The position numbers and the translations under genes were made by a program. This document shows positions 1 through 10,044 of a DNA stretch of 64,000 nucleotides, in pieces. The first letter of the stretch is position 1. Every line of letters starts with the position of its first letter. The DNA comes from Deltaproteobacteria bacterium (lineage in GTDB: Bacteria > UBA10199 > JADFYH01), in contig JADFYH010000006.1 of assembly GCA_015233135.1 (NCBI GenBank), positions 1 through 64,000 on the forward strand, written 5' to 3'. The notes beneath the pieces were generated by a model. The model searched no databases. It was not told the origin of the DNA and was given only the letters and a program-made list of their open reading frames with translations.

Positions 1-1
1 T

Positions 2-3000
2 GCCCATCAACAGGCCCAGGCGCAAGCGGCCTTAACTGAGGCCCAGCGTCAGGCGGTGGAGGCTGCCACTCGAAATTTCCAAAATGGGCCCCTGCCCCAA
101 GGCAAATCTAAGCATCGGCGTACAAGGGAAGCAGTAGAGCTGGACCGGATTCGCAAAATATTTACCGAAGCCATCGCTCAGGACAAAGAAGAGGTGGTAC
201 GTGTTATGGCAGGTCGTCCGATGCGGAAATTGATTGAAAAAATCATAGACACAACCGGAGTGCGAATTGGAGAAGATTTACAGCTGCTGTTGATCCAACA
301 AATTTTAGATCACTCAAAAACCGGCCAAGAAGCCTGGGACCTGGCACAGAGATATCTGCGTTTTGCACAAGGCTTGACTACAGAAGGAAAAACAAGCTTG
401 GCGCTGTATGCACTTGTGAACCGCCCCCACGACTCGGATCTAAGAGAACGGATTTTCCTGGAATTATTCACAGGAACAACAACGGTTCGCGAGGCTATTA
501 AAGAAATAGCCTCGCGTGCCCCTACAGATATCGAATTTGAGGATGTCCCAACGGGAGCTGCAAAGAAGGGTGTTCGGGAAAACCGGTCGCAGCTAGATGT
601 AGCGGCTCTCATGAAGTCTCCGAGGAGGATATGTAACATCACTTCTGATCCTTTGGAGAAAGAACCAATTGAAGTCTTGAATAAAGTCGCTAGAATTTTT
701 CTGGCCGCGTATGAAGAGAGAGAAGGTCAATTTAGGGCTCAGGAATTGCTGGGAAGCGAGCGTTCAATAGCCGCAATGTTTTTAACTTGGCGCGGCAGAG
801 ACTTGGATGTTCAGGTGAGAAATCGCCTGGTGAAATTTGTTACCACACATGTAGATGTTTCTGACCGGGTTGCAGTTTTGCAGCATTGCAGTGACTGGCT
901 GGATTTGCAGCAAAGGCTAGACTTAGCGAGACAGTACCTTTTAGGAGGAGCCGAAATAGGAGGATGGTTTGCATCAAGTTCGTTAAGCAACGAAAAGGTA
1001 TTTGCTGCTGATTTGGTGCATGCCTTGATAGAGGGATTGGAATCTGGAAACTCGCCCTTGCCCTTGATGTTGGGATTACCTGGTCTTGAGACCGCACAAC
1101 GCAGTTTATTAATTAACAAATTGTTGACGCATGGAAGGCAGGCGAAAGCTGAAGGAGTTGAATCCGAGGCATGGACAACTTTTTTGGAGCAGATGGAACT
1201 TGCCGACAAGGGAGACCTCCTCAATGAAGAGGATGTTCAAGAACTGCTGCAACTCGCGTTTGCGGAAGAACCCACCCACGTTCGAGGCGAACTAGACAAG
1301 CAAACGGCCACTGCCCGTGATGCCCAAACCGCTAGAGAAAAAGATGTGTTAGAGATGCCTGCTGCACCCAATGTGACTACGACAGTTCGGGAGGAGTCTA
1401 ACGAAAGGGCTAACACCCCCGGTCCAAGAGCGCGGGTTTTTTCAAGTCGTCTAAATGACGTCGATAATCCCTTTGGCTATCAACATGAGGGTATGTTGCC
1501 GGGGCGGCTCGAAGCAGAGATGAACGGAGCTGGTGCGGCAAACCCCTTTGATCCACATCCAAGGGGAGGGTTGGTGGCTCCAAGTGATTTTGGGCTTATG
1601 GGGTTTATGGGTGAAGACAGATTCTCACAACCACCTTCTGCCCCCTCAGATAGATCTACTGTTCACAGAAAACTTCCCACTTGGGGTGACCTCAACACTG
1701 CAGCACCTACCTCAGATACACGTAACAACGTTGAGGCTCGAGAAAATTTTGTCAAGCGCTATGCTTGGGCAGTGCCTACCCAAAAGGCGATTGAAGCTAT
1801 TGCAAAATTTGTAGGGAAAGAAGAGATGCTTGAGGTTGGTGCTGGAAGAGGACTTTGGGCAGCTTTACTAAAAAAACAAGATGCCCGTGTTATTGCTACC
1901 GATGGTTTTCGAACCCATGATGTTCGGCGTATTTTACCCTCTGAAAGGGCAGCGCAAACCTATACAGATGTTGAACCATTATCACATTGGAGAGCCCTGG
2001 AGACCCATCCTGAGACCAAAGTACTCCTGATGATTTGGCCCCCGAAAGATGAGATGGCATTCGAGGCATTGGGTGCTTTCCAAGTACAGGGTGGAGAGAA
2101 ATTTATTTTTGTTGGGGAAGCCCAGAGGGGGGGAGCCAACGGTGACGATCGATTTTTTAAAATACTGGATGAGGACTGGGAGGTGGTTGAAGAGGTCGAT
2201 ATTCCTAATTGGCTGGACACACGAGACCATGTGGTTTTTTACCGCAGAAAAAGAGCCACAACTTCTGACCCTCACCCTCAAGATTTAGCCCATACGCCTG
2301 GCAAAGTGGCCTTTGCATCTTCTGACATCGCTTCTGATCCGACACTTCACCCACAGGATTCAGTAGATCCCACACCTGGCTTTCTGAATCGATTGGAAGG
2401 CCAAACAGGTTTGGCGTCGATTGATAATGGGCAAGGAGAGGGAGGCGGTAAAACTGTAGGGGCAATTCACGAATCGCCCGCACGAGAAGGCGAAAATGCG
2501 GAAACCCCGCCCCTACAAAGCAAAGAAACCACCGGACCTCACAGAGAATTAGAGGCTCCCGCCCGAATGCCCCAAATGCCCTGGATGCAAAAAAGTCTGG
2601 CCTTCTTTTACGGGCACACCCATTTTGTCACCGAATTTCTAACAAACTACGGTCCTCAATTACCCCATCTTGTCTCAAGCCTTCTGAATCTCTCAGCGGG
2701 AACGGCCTTGTCCATGGCAGCTAAGCCTCCGGGCGAGGTTGGGGGCAAAGAACCTGCATCACCCGAACATTCCGTTGAAGGGGCAGTTGATCCTAAAGTA
2801 ACAGCAAATATTGCTGCCTTAAGGGAGGATAAAGATCCAGAGGTTCGCGCATCTTCAGCGCAGGCTTTGGGTAGGCTCGGAGACGCCCGTGTGGTGGAGC
2901 CTTTGATGGTTGCCTTCTTGGGGAATGAAGATTCATGGGTTCGTCGCATGGCGCGGGATGCTTTAGAAACATGCGAAAAACGGCAATTTGAAGGGCGTTT

Positions 3001-6000
3001 GACTCCCGATTTTTTTGCCACTGGTACTCCCCACAGGCAGATTCGTCTGGCGGTTTGGAAGGCGGTAGATGCTGCACGGGTAGAGTCAGGCGCTTTTATG
3101 GTGTTTCTGAATCCTCATACGGGAGAGGCAGTAAGCTCGGAGGACCCCTCTGCGGTTCGCTTTACCTTCGAAGTGCGGGACAAAAAGTTGTTCCTTCAAA
3201 CAACTCCCACTTCTCCCTATCGGAGTAGCAGCAGCAGCTTGAGCTCTGTTGAACAAAGTGTAATGGCGCTGAACGGCGCGGACGTGGCCTGGGTGAGCTG
3301 GAGACAGCAAGCAGAGCTTGTTACTCGTGGCAGGGGGACAACAGGGACTGTGGCTGAAATGATGTCCTCTGCAGCCGCTGCGGTATTCACACCAGGACAC
3401 TTTGCGCGTTTGGCGAATATCCTAAGAACCGCATGGCGTAAGGATCGCCGTGAAACCACCCACGTTCGAGTCGAACTGACCCCCTCTCCCCAACCCTCCC
3501 CCGCGAGGGGGGAGGGAGAAGGAGAAGTAGAAGCACAGTCGCCCGCAGACCCCCGCGCCGCACGCCGTGGCGGGCCGGGAGAAGGCGGCATGTTTTCTGT
3601 TCCAGGCGCCGGCCTGCTGGGTTTGGCCGTGGCCATGCACAGCCCAGTGCTTGCGGGCCTTGGTCTGTTATCATTAGTGGCAGCACCTCTGGCGATGGCG
3701 ACTAGTCGTGAAGGCCCTCGCGAATTTTTTCACCACCTGGGAGAAGTGCTTTTTGGCAACTCCTACCGTGGCCCAGGGTTATTCCGGCGAGCGGCAGCAG
3801 CGATTTCAGGAAATAGGCCTCCGATGGATCACCTAAGCGCCAAAGAAGCCGAACGGAGGCGCGACGAAGCCACGCGCCTGCCGGGGAGGAAAGCGAAGGA
3901 AAACAATTCTCTACCGTTGGGGCCTGTTTATCGGCAAAGTGCTGATCCTGCCCATCAACAGGCCCAGGCGCAAACGGCCTTAACTGAGGCCCAGCGTCAG
4001 GTGCTGGAGGAATGCTTAGAGCCCGGCCATCCCTATTGGAGTGAGATCCACTACCCAATGCGTCTGGATGAGGATAGTTGCCTTATACCGTTTACTTGGA
4101 CTGACGAAGAGCAGCGAAACCACTTTCGCAAAATGTTTGCTAATGCCATGGCTGAGGGAAAAGAAGAAGTGGTGCGTACAGTGGTGGATCGTCGAATGTG
4201 GCGACTGATTGATAAAATCATGATCTCAACTGGAATGACAAAGACAAAATCTGTGAAGCTGCTGTTGATCCAACAAATTTTGGATCACGCAAAAACCGGC
4301 CAAGAAGCCTTGGCACTGGCACAGAGATACTTGCTCTTTACCCAGAAGCTCAGACAAGTATGGGATGGGCACTTGCCACAAGAGGGGAGTTTGCCGCAAA
4401 ACGAACTGTTGTTGCATGAAGTTTACACAGCCGTGTTTCAAAAAGGGGGCACGGTTCGTGAAACCGTGCCGGTGGTTGAACAAATACTCGAGCGTTATCG
4501 TGCCCAAAGGGCAGAAGAGAACAGACGAGCGGAAAAAAGTAATGCCCATGTTCTGGAATTCCTGCGAAAACAAACCGGGGAAAGGGCTGCCAAAGAAAGA
4601 AGAGCGAGCTTGGACTATCTTGCAGAAAAGATCCCCCGTTCGGAGACAAGCTATTTTTATTCTATTGCAATCCATCATCCTGAAGATTTTGGAACGCAGG
4701 ATATTGCCAACTTGATAGGTCAAGGCAACTCGCTTGACGGTTATTCGCGCTATTGGGTGAAAAGGGTCTTGTATCCACTAGCCAATCCGGCAAAAGGGTT
4801 CCCCATCCGCCAGGAAATCGCCCGCATCTTGGGTGAAATGCCCCTCGCTGAAATGGACAAATTCTTGGAAGACCTGATGTCCTTTGGCAGGGATGATGAT
4901 GTGCCACCAATCCTGATTCGTTTTTTGGAGCTCGAGGAGGAAAACAAAAAGGGTTATCTGAGTGAAGCGCTTGCACGTCATTTTTTAAAACACCAATACC
5001 CTACGGCGGTTATGGAAAATTTTTTCAAGGCCACTCAAGCCTCACAGAGTGAGGCAGGTCGGCGCTTCTTACAGCGTCTTGCTTCTTCGGCTAGCGACCT
5101 CGCGCGCACCCCTGCAGAAATTGAAGCCGCCACTTGGATTAAAAATTTTCTCCAATCACGGGGATTTGATGTAACAACACAGAATCCCGCACCTGCACAA
5201 GCAACTACCGGTGTTCGTGTTAGACTGGATGGGGAGGGAGAGGGAGAGGGAGAAGGAGAAGAAGTAGTAGAAGCACAGTCACCCGCAGCCCCCCGCGCCG
5301 CACGCCGTGGCGGGCCGGGAGGAGACGGCGTGTTTACTGTTCCGGGTGCCGGTCTGCTGGGTTTGGCCGTGGCTATGCACAGCCCGGTGCTTGCGGGCCT
5401 TGGTCTGTTGGCGTTAGTGGCAGCACCTCTGGCGATGGTGGCCATTCGTAAAGGCCCTCCTTCGGGGAGGGTTTTGGCAGCTTTCCTGCTGGGCACACAC
5501 GAAAAGCTTCCCCACGATGCTGAGCTGAGAGATCGTGTGCGAGCTGAGATTAGCCACAAAGTTGCTCAACACCGTAAGGACGGAAAGGATCTGTTCTACC
5601 CGATAGATGTTGCGGGTAGACACACCGAACTAGGAAAAACACTTCGAAGCTCTTTACTCTGTCATTTTGTATCGGTAGGAGACACTCTCCAACTCTCCCC
5701 AGAAGTGATAGACGCAGTTCGTTCTTACTTGGAACAAATAGAAAAATACACTGATACAGAGACTAGGAGGAAACGCGCGGTGCTCTTGGCCGTGTTGGAC
5801 ATTGCAACGAATACTAATCCAGCACTTCAATCAAGAATGATTGCTCTACACAACAGTTACACCTTCCGTTTGACAGAAGCAATAATGGCTGGAGAAGCTC
5901 TCATTTTCCCCGTCCTGCTCAGCGCCTGGGCGGTTGTAGCAAGTCCAAATCGTTTTGCTCGCCTGGCAGCAGGTGTTGCACAACATTTCGGGTTGGAAGC

Positions 6001-7531
6001 AAATCCTCTCTTGTCGGCAATCCTGGTCCGAGGGCTTGCAAAGTACAATTTTCCTCCGCAAATGCTGCTTTGGATGTTTTCCCGTTTTGGAATTTCCCGC
6101 ACACCCACTCAAATGGATCACGCTGGCGTTTACCGGACCAGCCACCCCGCTGCCCCAATGCTCGAAACAGGACTGAGTGCCCAACGCAGAAATGCCGGGC
6201 AGGCCTTTATAAAATCCCTGGCCAGGGGCAAGGACGCAATCGCCCAGGCCACGCAAAGAAATTCAATCAGTTTGAGACAAATAGTGGAAGAAGCCCTTGC
6301 AGAAGGAGAATCCAGGGGTCAGAACCTGGGACATGGCCTGCAGATGAATCGCAAGATAGCCATCCTCGATTTCCTGAAGAGCAGAGAGGGACGGCAGATG
6401 GTTGGAGAAGCTATCCCGAAAGATGACTATGATAAACAAAATTGGTTCGATGTGGAATTCAAAACATTACTGCATGCGGCACTCCGCGCCAATTCGATAT
6501 CCGGGGCCAGGCGGGCTATCTTGAAATACCGCGAGCGGCGTGAACTCGTGTATCAAAAACTATCAAGAGAAACTCTGTATAGCCCGCTAGGCTGGTATGC
6601 ATTCGTATCGATAATCATGGAGGCCCTTACAGCAGGGAGATTTTCCGTTGAAGATTTGGAAAAAAGAGATCGACGACTTGAGCTAGATCCCTCAATTGGA
6701 CTTATTCGCATAGGCCTGCACTGTTGGCCTGGGGATGGAAAAATAGGGGGTCCCCAGCAGAACGCTTACGCTGCTCTTTATTATGCACAGAATGCACTGT
6801 CTGAAGAAACTAAGATTGCCAACACATTAAGATCGCAAGTTTCTCCTGACGCACTTCGTTCTTACCTGGCCCTTTTGGGAAATATCCCACTGGATTCTCT
6901 GTTGGACAACACCCCCTTTGTGCAGGTTCTCCTCGGAAAGCACCACGCAACTCAGTTCCCTCAAGAGTGGGCGGGACTCGTCCGAAATATCCGGAAGTGG
7001 ATTGAAAAAGAAAAAAGTGAGGGCAGAGACCCTGTGCTGGCCCACAAGGTATTAAGGGTCGTCGTGGAATCCGGGGCACTGCTGCAGACTACACAAGATT
7101 CTTTCGCAGATGCGGAAGTGGCGGCCTGGCAAAATTTATTGCAGCCCCTGCTGCAAGACAAAAAATTCGGGAACTTGCACCAGGCAATTCAAAAAATATT
7201 GGATCACTTGGATGCTGATGAAGGGGCTGCCCTCAAAGAGTTTCTTAAGGCAAAAAAAATAGCCCCAGAAGCTCCGAGACGAGTAAGAATTGATACTGAA
7301 AATAACGATGGGGTTGAGGAAGAAGAAGCTGCAGGGCAATCCACTCCTGCAATTCCTACGGTTGTGAAACGGGGCAGAGGTGGATCTGCAGGAGGAGGCA
7401 TTCAGACTCCGCTGGGCTTTGCTGCCGCTGGTCTGGGCATGTACCTGCACAGCCCCCTGCTCACCGCGATGGGCGTAGCCAGCGCACTGGCGCTGGGAAT
7501 GGTGTTTGCCGTACGGACACGACGAACCTGA
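2..7531 (+). CDS. Giant modular repeat protein, 5'-partial
   Basis: The frame is open from base 2, so the gene starts upstream; the GTG at 56 is only the first possible start inside the window. About 2500 residues are visible and no single family is recognised. Visible modules, numbered from the GTG at 56: helical regions; a methyltransferase-like fold with motif LEVGAGRGLW (about residues 560-740, nt 1735-2265); a HEAT-like repeat (nt 2790-2985, DPEVRASSAQALGRLGD); and three Gly-rich/hydrophobic modules at nt 3585-3720, 5325-5460 and 7385-7528, the last being the C-terminus. Each hydrophobic module follows an acidic or Gly/Arg-rich linker and contains a conserved HSP. These look like membrane hairpins, so the protein may be anchored several times. 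Two stretches are near-copies at DNA level (see repeats). Function unknown; surface or envelope placement is inference. Confidence 0.8.
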   Translation, partial: AHQQAQAQAALTEAQRQAVEAATRNFQNGPLPQGKSKHRRTREAVELDRIRKIFTEAIAQDKEEVVRVMAGRPMRKLIEKIIDTTGVRIGEDLQLLLIQQILDHSKTGQEAWDLAQRYLRFAQGLTTEGKTSLALYALVNRPHDSDLRERIFLELFTGTTTVREAIKEIASRAPTDIEFEDVPTGAAKKGVRENRSQLDVAALMKSPRRICNITSDPLEKEPIEVLNKVARIFLAAYEEREGQFRAQELLGSERSIAAMFLTWRGRDLDVQVRNRLVKFVTTHVDVSDRVAVLQHCSDWLDLQQRLDLARQYLLGGAEIGGWFASSSLSNEKVFAADLVHALIEGLESGNSPLPLMLGLPGLETAQRSLLINKLLTHGRQAKAEGVESEAWTTFLEQMELADKGDLLNEEDVQELLQLAFAEEPTHVRGELDKQTATARDAQTAREKDVLEMPAAPNVTTTVREESNERANTPGPRARVFSSRLNDVDNPFGYQHEGMLPGRLEAEMNGAGAANPFDPHPRGGLVAPSDFGLMGFMGEDRFSQPPSAPSDRSTVHRKLPTWGDLNTAAPTSDTRNNVEARENFVKRYAWAVPTQKAIEAIAKFVGKEEMLEVGAGRGLWAALLKKQDARVIATDGFRTHDVRRILPSERAAQTYTDVEPLSHWRALETHPETKVLLMIWPPKDEMAFEALGAFQVQGGEKFIFVGEAQRGGANGDDRFFKILDEDWEVVEEVDIPNWLDTRDHVVFYRRKRATTSDPHPQDLAHTPGKVAFASSDIASDPTLHPQDSVDPTPGFLNRLEGQTGLASIDNGQGEGGGKTVGAIHESPAREGENAETPPLQSKETTGPHRELEAPARMPQMPWMQKSLAFFYGHTHFVTEFLTNYGPQLPHLVSSLLNLSAGTALSMAAKPPGEVGGKEPASPEHSVEGAVDPKVTANIAALREDKDPEVRASSAQALGRLGDARVVEPLMVAFLGNEDSWVRRMARDALETCEKRQFEGRLTPDFFATGTPHRQIRLAVWKAVDAARVESGAFMVFLNPHTGEAVSSEDPSAVRFTFEVRDKKLFLQTTPTSPYRSSSSSLSSVEQSVMALNGADVAWVSWRQQAELVTRGRGTTGTVAEMMSSAAAAVFTPGHFARLANILRTAWRKDRRETTHVRVELTPSPQPSPARGEGEGEVEAQSPADPRAARRGGPGEGGMFSVPGAGLLGLAVAMHSPVLAGLGLLSLVAAPLAMATSREGPREFFHHLGEVLFGNSYRGPGLFRRAAAAISGNRPPMDHLSAKEAERRRDEATRLPGRKAKENNSLPLGPVYRQSADPAHQQAQAQTALTEAQRQVLEECLEPGHPYWSEIHYPMRLDEDSCLIPFTWTDEEQRNHFRKMFANAMAEGKEEVVRTVVDRRMWRLIDKIMISTGMTKTKSVKLLLIQQILDHAKTGQEALALAQRYLLFTQKLRQVWDGHLPQEGSLPQNELLLHEVYTAVFQKGGTVRETVPVVEQILERYRAQRAEENRRAEKSNAHVLEFLRKQTGERAAKERRASLDYLAEKIPRSETSYFYSIAIHHPEDFGTQDIANLIGQGNSLDGYSRYWVKRVLYPLANPAKGFPIRQEIARILGEMPLAEMDKFLEDLMSFGRDDDVPPILIRFLELEEENKKGYLSEALARHFLKHQYPTAVMENFFKATQASQSEAGRRFLQRLASSASDLARTPAEIEAATWIKNFLQSRGFDVTTQNPAPAQATTGVRVRLDGEGEGEGEGEEVVEAQSPAAPRAARRGGPGGDGVFTVPGAGLLGLAVAMHSPVLAGLGLLALVAAPLAMVAIRKGPPSGRVLAAFLLGTHEKLPHDAELRDRVRAEISHKVAQHRKDGKDLFYPIDVAGRHTELGKTLRSSLLCHFVSVGDTLQLSPEVIDAVRSYLEQIEKYTDTETRRKRAVLLAVLDIATNTNPALQSRMIALHNSYTFRLTEAIMAGEALIFPVLLSAWAVVASPNRFARLAAGVAQHFGLEANPLLSAILVRGLAKYNFPPQMLLWMFSRFGISRTPTQMDHAGVYRTSHPAAPMLETGLSAQRRNAGQAFIKSLARGKDAIAQATQRNSISLRQIVEEALAEGESRGQNLGHGLQMNRKIAILDFLKSREGRQMVGEAIPKDDYDKQNWFDVEFKTLLHAALRANSISGARRAILKYRERRELVYQKLSRETLYSPLGWYAFVSIIMEALTAGRFSVEDLEKRDRRLELDPSIGLIRIGLHCWPGDGKIGGPQQNAYAALYYAQNALSEETKIANTLRSQVSPDALRSYLALLGNIPLDSLLDNTPFVQVLLGKHHATQFPQEWAGLVRNIRKWIEKEKSEGRDPVLAHKVLRVVVESGALLQTTQDSFADAEVAAWQNLLQPLLQDKKFGNLHQAIQKILDHLDADEGAALKEFLKAKKIAPEAPRRVRIDTENNDGVEEEEAAGQSTPAIPTVVKRGRGGSAGGGIQTPLGFAAAGLGMYLHSPLLTAMGVASALALGMVFAVRTRRT
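2456..2516. repeat. GTAGGGGC-ended palindromic element inside coding sequence
   Basis: Begins GTAGGGGC and ends GCCCCTAC, a terminal inverted repeat, and reads in frame as VGAIHESPAREGENAETPPLQ-type peptide. A second member with the same ends lies at 48227-48293 inside the FAS gene. It interrupts a low-complexity linker of the giant protein. Confidence 0.7.
3478..3526. repeat. CCCTCTCCC-type REP half-unit inside coding sequence
   Basis: C-rich then G-rich palindrome read in frame as PSPQPSPARGEGEGE. It resembles one arm of the elements at 10641-10682 and 40870-40964. It sits in the acidic linker before the second hydrophobic module. Confidence 0.6.
3949..4340 (+). repeat. Second copy of the 1-360 segment inside the giant gene
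   Basis: Bases 1-60 match 3949-4008 almost exactly (AHQQAQAQ..LTEAQRQ, in-frame offset 3948). Bases about 283-357 match about 4258-4335 with a few changes (LLLIQQILDH.KTGQEA). The stretch between is diverged and differs in length by 9 codons. Such close DNA identity points to recent duplication or gene conversion, and the first copy starts before the window. Confidence 0.85.
5215..5465 (+). repeat. Duplicated linker plus hydrophobic module (other copy 3475-3725)
   Basis: The two copies are offset by exactly 1740 bases (580 codons). They share an EAQSP..PRAARRGGPG linker and the VPGAGLLGLAVAMHSPVL hydrophobic stretch with very few differences. The linker of this copy includes a GGGAGA-type purine microsatellite (about 5230-5270) coding GEGEGEGE, where the other copy has a palindromic repeat. 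Confidence 0.85.
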
Positions 7532-7593
7532 AAATTATCCCCCAGCAAAAATTTAAGGAGATTATTTTATTTTTTCTGTTATAGGGAAAATTT

Positions 7594-10041
7594 ATGTTTA
7601 AAACCTATACCCATTTTATTTACCGCGCAAAGTGGTCTCTTGCCCTGCTTTTTATTGCCTTGTTTGTCTTTAGCTTATTGCAGGCCAGTCAGCTCAAACT
7701 CAAAAGTGATTTCAAGGAACTCCTCCCCTCCAACTTTCAGAGCATAAAAGATTTGGACAAAATTATTGAAAGGGTGGGCGGAGAAGGATCTCTGATTATT
7801 GCCATTGAATCGGACAATCCCCCAAACTCGATTCGTTTTGCAAACGACCTGGTGGCGAAGCTCAAACAATATCCGCCAGAATATGTGTATCAAATTGATT
7901 ACAATGTTTCGGAAGCCAAGAAATTTTTTGAAGAAAATAAATTTCTTTATCTGAATCTGGAAGACCTTCAGGAAATTCATGATCGTCTGGACAAACGCAT
8001 TCAAAGAGAAAAACTCAAAACTTCGGGCCTGTATTTAGATTTTACAGACAGCGAAGAACAGAACAGCCTTTTCTCCACCAAGGATATTGAAGATAAATAC
8101 AAGGGAAAAACCAGCCAGTATGATGAGTACATCGATGGCTATTTTTTTGGTGAAAAGGGAAAATTAATGGCGGTGGTCTTAAAGCCCCCGGGCGCGGCCT
8201 CGGGAGTGGAGTTTGCCAAAAAACTTTTGGACAAGGTACAAAGCACCGTGCAGGAATTGAATCCCGGCAGTTATGATCCTTCAATAAAAGTAGATTACAC
8301 AGGCAAATTTCGAAGGACCCTGTTTGAATATCAAACCCTCATCGATGACATCGTCGAAACCGCCCTCTTGTGTATTTTTTTGGTGGCCCTGGCCGTCTTT
8401 GTCTATTTCAGACGACTGCGCATGGTGGTGCTCATGGCCTGGGCCATTGCCAACGGCGTCGCCTGGACTTTTGCGATCACCCAAGGAGAGATCGGCTATT
8501 TAACGACGCAAACGGCTTTTCTGGGATCGATCATCGTGGGCAACGGAATCAATTATAGTCTCATCTTCATGGCCCGTTATCTGGAGGAACGCAAGGGCAA
8601 GAAATCTTCTTTGCAGGCACTGGAAATTTCGCTGCGCAGCACTTTCTCGGGAACCCTGGCCTCAAGCCTCAATACCGCCGTGGCCTTTGAAGCCCTTTTG
8701 ATGACCCAGGTGAGAGGTTTTTCTCATTTCGGTTTCATTGGGGGATTAGGAATGTTCGCCTGCTGGGTGGCCACCTACACGGTGCTTCCTGTCTTTTTAA
8801 GTATTACTGAACAGATTTTACCGGTGGTGAAAGAAGACCATGTCCCCCGTTTTAATCTTTCACTCATGACCCCTCTGGTAAAACTTTTTCAAAAACATGC
8901 AAGGCCTGCGGTGTATGCGGGACTTGTTTTTTCAATCCTCTGTGTTCCTTTGCTTATTTATTTTATTCCGCATTCCCTGGAATACAATTTCAATAACCTG
9001 AAGGTGAAAACCAAGGGCCAGGCCATTGCGGAGCAAGACAAACTGGGAGATAGAGTGCGTGCTATTTTTGGCAGTTCCGTGAGCCCTGCAGTGCTCCTAT
9101 TAGATCGGGCCGACCAGGCGCTGCCTTTGTGTAAAGAAATAATGCGAAGATCGGAGATGGATCCTCCCGAACAAAGAATGGTACAAAATTGTAAATCACT
9201 TTACTCTTATGTTCCGGAAGATCAGGAACAAAAAATAGAACTGCTCAAAAGCACAAGAAAACTGCTTGAAGACAGTTCTATGAATTTTTTAAATGAAGAA
9301 CAAAAGCAGGAAGTGGAAAGGTTTAAAAAAGAATTTGTAGGAAAAACAATTGCCTTAAAAGATATCCCTGAAAATATTGTAAAAATTTTCAGGGAAAAAA
9401 ATGGGGAAGTGGGAAGACTGGCCCTGGTTTATCCCAGTGACCACGCCTCCATCTGGGAGGGAAAAAACCTCATGCGCTTTGCGGATCTGATTCGGCGAAA
9501 TGTTTTACCGGGTGGCGAAGTCATCACAGGATCCGGGGATGCCGTCATTTTCAGCGATCTGTTGAGGGCCGTAATTCATGATGGCCCCCGCTCCACTGCC
9601 CTGGCTTTCATCGCCGTCTGCCTGGTCGTCTCCCTTATTTTCAGGGAAAGAAGAGGCATCTTTTTTATCATCGGCACTTTATTGGTAGGGGCCCTTTGGA
9701 TGGGCGGAGTGATTGCCCTCTTTGATATTAAAATCAATTTTTTCAACTTCATCGCCATCCCCACCACCTTTGGAATTGGAGTCGATTATGGAGTCAACAT
9801 TTATCAGCGCTATAAACTGGAAGGCAGAGGATCCCTTACCAAAGTGATAAAAACCACCGGAGGGGCTGTGGCACTTTGTTCGCTCACCACCATCATCGGT
9901 TATTTCACTCTCATTATTGCCAAAAATCAGGCCCTGGTTTCTTTTGGCTGGATTGGAATTATTGGTGAACTCACTTGTTTAATCGCAGCGTTAGTCTTTA
10001 TCCCCTGCTGTGTCATTTTACGGGAACAACGAAAGGCTTAA
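7594..10041 (+). CDS. RND/MMPL-family exporter
   Basis: An 815-residue inner-membrane protein of the RND superfamily, MMPL-type (the group that includes hopanoid-associated HpnN and mycobacterial MmpL lipid exporters). It has the duplicated RND plan: TM1 at about 12-33, a large periplasmic loop, a five-helix block at about 250-410, then TM7 at about 437-460, a second loop and a terminal block at about 665-810. The motif GIGVDYGVNIYQRY in the second half and GNGINYSLIFMARYLEERKG in the first are typical RND signatures. Substrate is unknown; lipids or hopanoids are family-based guesses. The gene starts 62 bases after the giant gene and its stop is 3 bases before efp, so it is probably co-transcribed with efp. 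Confidence 0.85.
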   Translation: MFKTYTHFIYRAKWSLALLFIALFVFSLLQASQLKLKSDFKELLPSNFQSIKDLDKIIERVGGEGSLIIAIESDNPPNSIRFANDLVAKLKQYPPEYVYQIDYNVSEAKKFFEENKFLYLNLEDLQEIHDRLDKRIQREKLKTSGLYLDFTDSEEQNSLFSTKDIEDKYKGKTSQYDEYIDGYFFGEKGKLMAVVLKPPGAASGVEFAKKLLDKVQSTVQELNPGSYDPSIKVDYTGKFRRTLFEYQTLIDDIVETALLCIFLVALAVFVYFRRLRMVVLMAWAIANGVAWTFAITQGEIGYLTTQTAFLGSIIVGNGINYSLIFMARYLEERKGKKSSLQALEISLRSTFSGTLASSLNTAVAFEALLMTQVRGFSHFGFIGGLGMFACWVATYTVLPVFLSITEQILPVVKEDHVPRFNLSLMTPLVKLFQKHARPAVYAGLVFSILCVPLLIYFIPHSLEYNFNNLKVKTKGQAIAEQDKLGDRVRAIFGSSVSPAVLLLDRADQALPLCKEIMRRSEMDPPEQRMVQNCKSLYSYVPEDQEQKIELLKSTRKLLEDSSMNFLNEEQKQEVERFKKEFVGKTIALKDIPENIVKIFREKNGEVGRLALVYPSDHASIWEGKNLMRFADLIRRNVLPGGEVITGSGDAVIFSDLLRAVIHDGPRSTALAFIAVCLVVSLIFRERRGIFFIIGTLLVGALWMGGVIALFDIKINFFNFIAIPTTFGIGVDYGVNIYQRYKLEGRGSLTKVIKTTGGAVALCSLTTIIGYFTLIIAKNQALVSFGWIGIIGELTCLIAALVFIPCCVILREQRKA

Positions 10042-10044
10042 TTT

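Noticed and set aside
5230-5271. GGGAGA microsatellite as a phase-variation switch
   Set aside because: The unit is six bases, so gain or loss keeps the frame; it would change only linker length.
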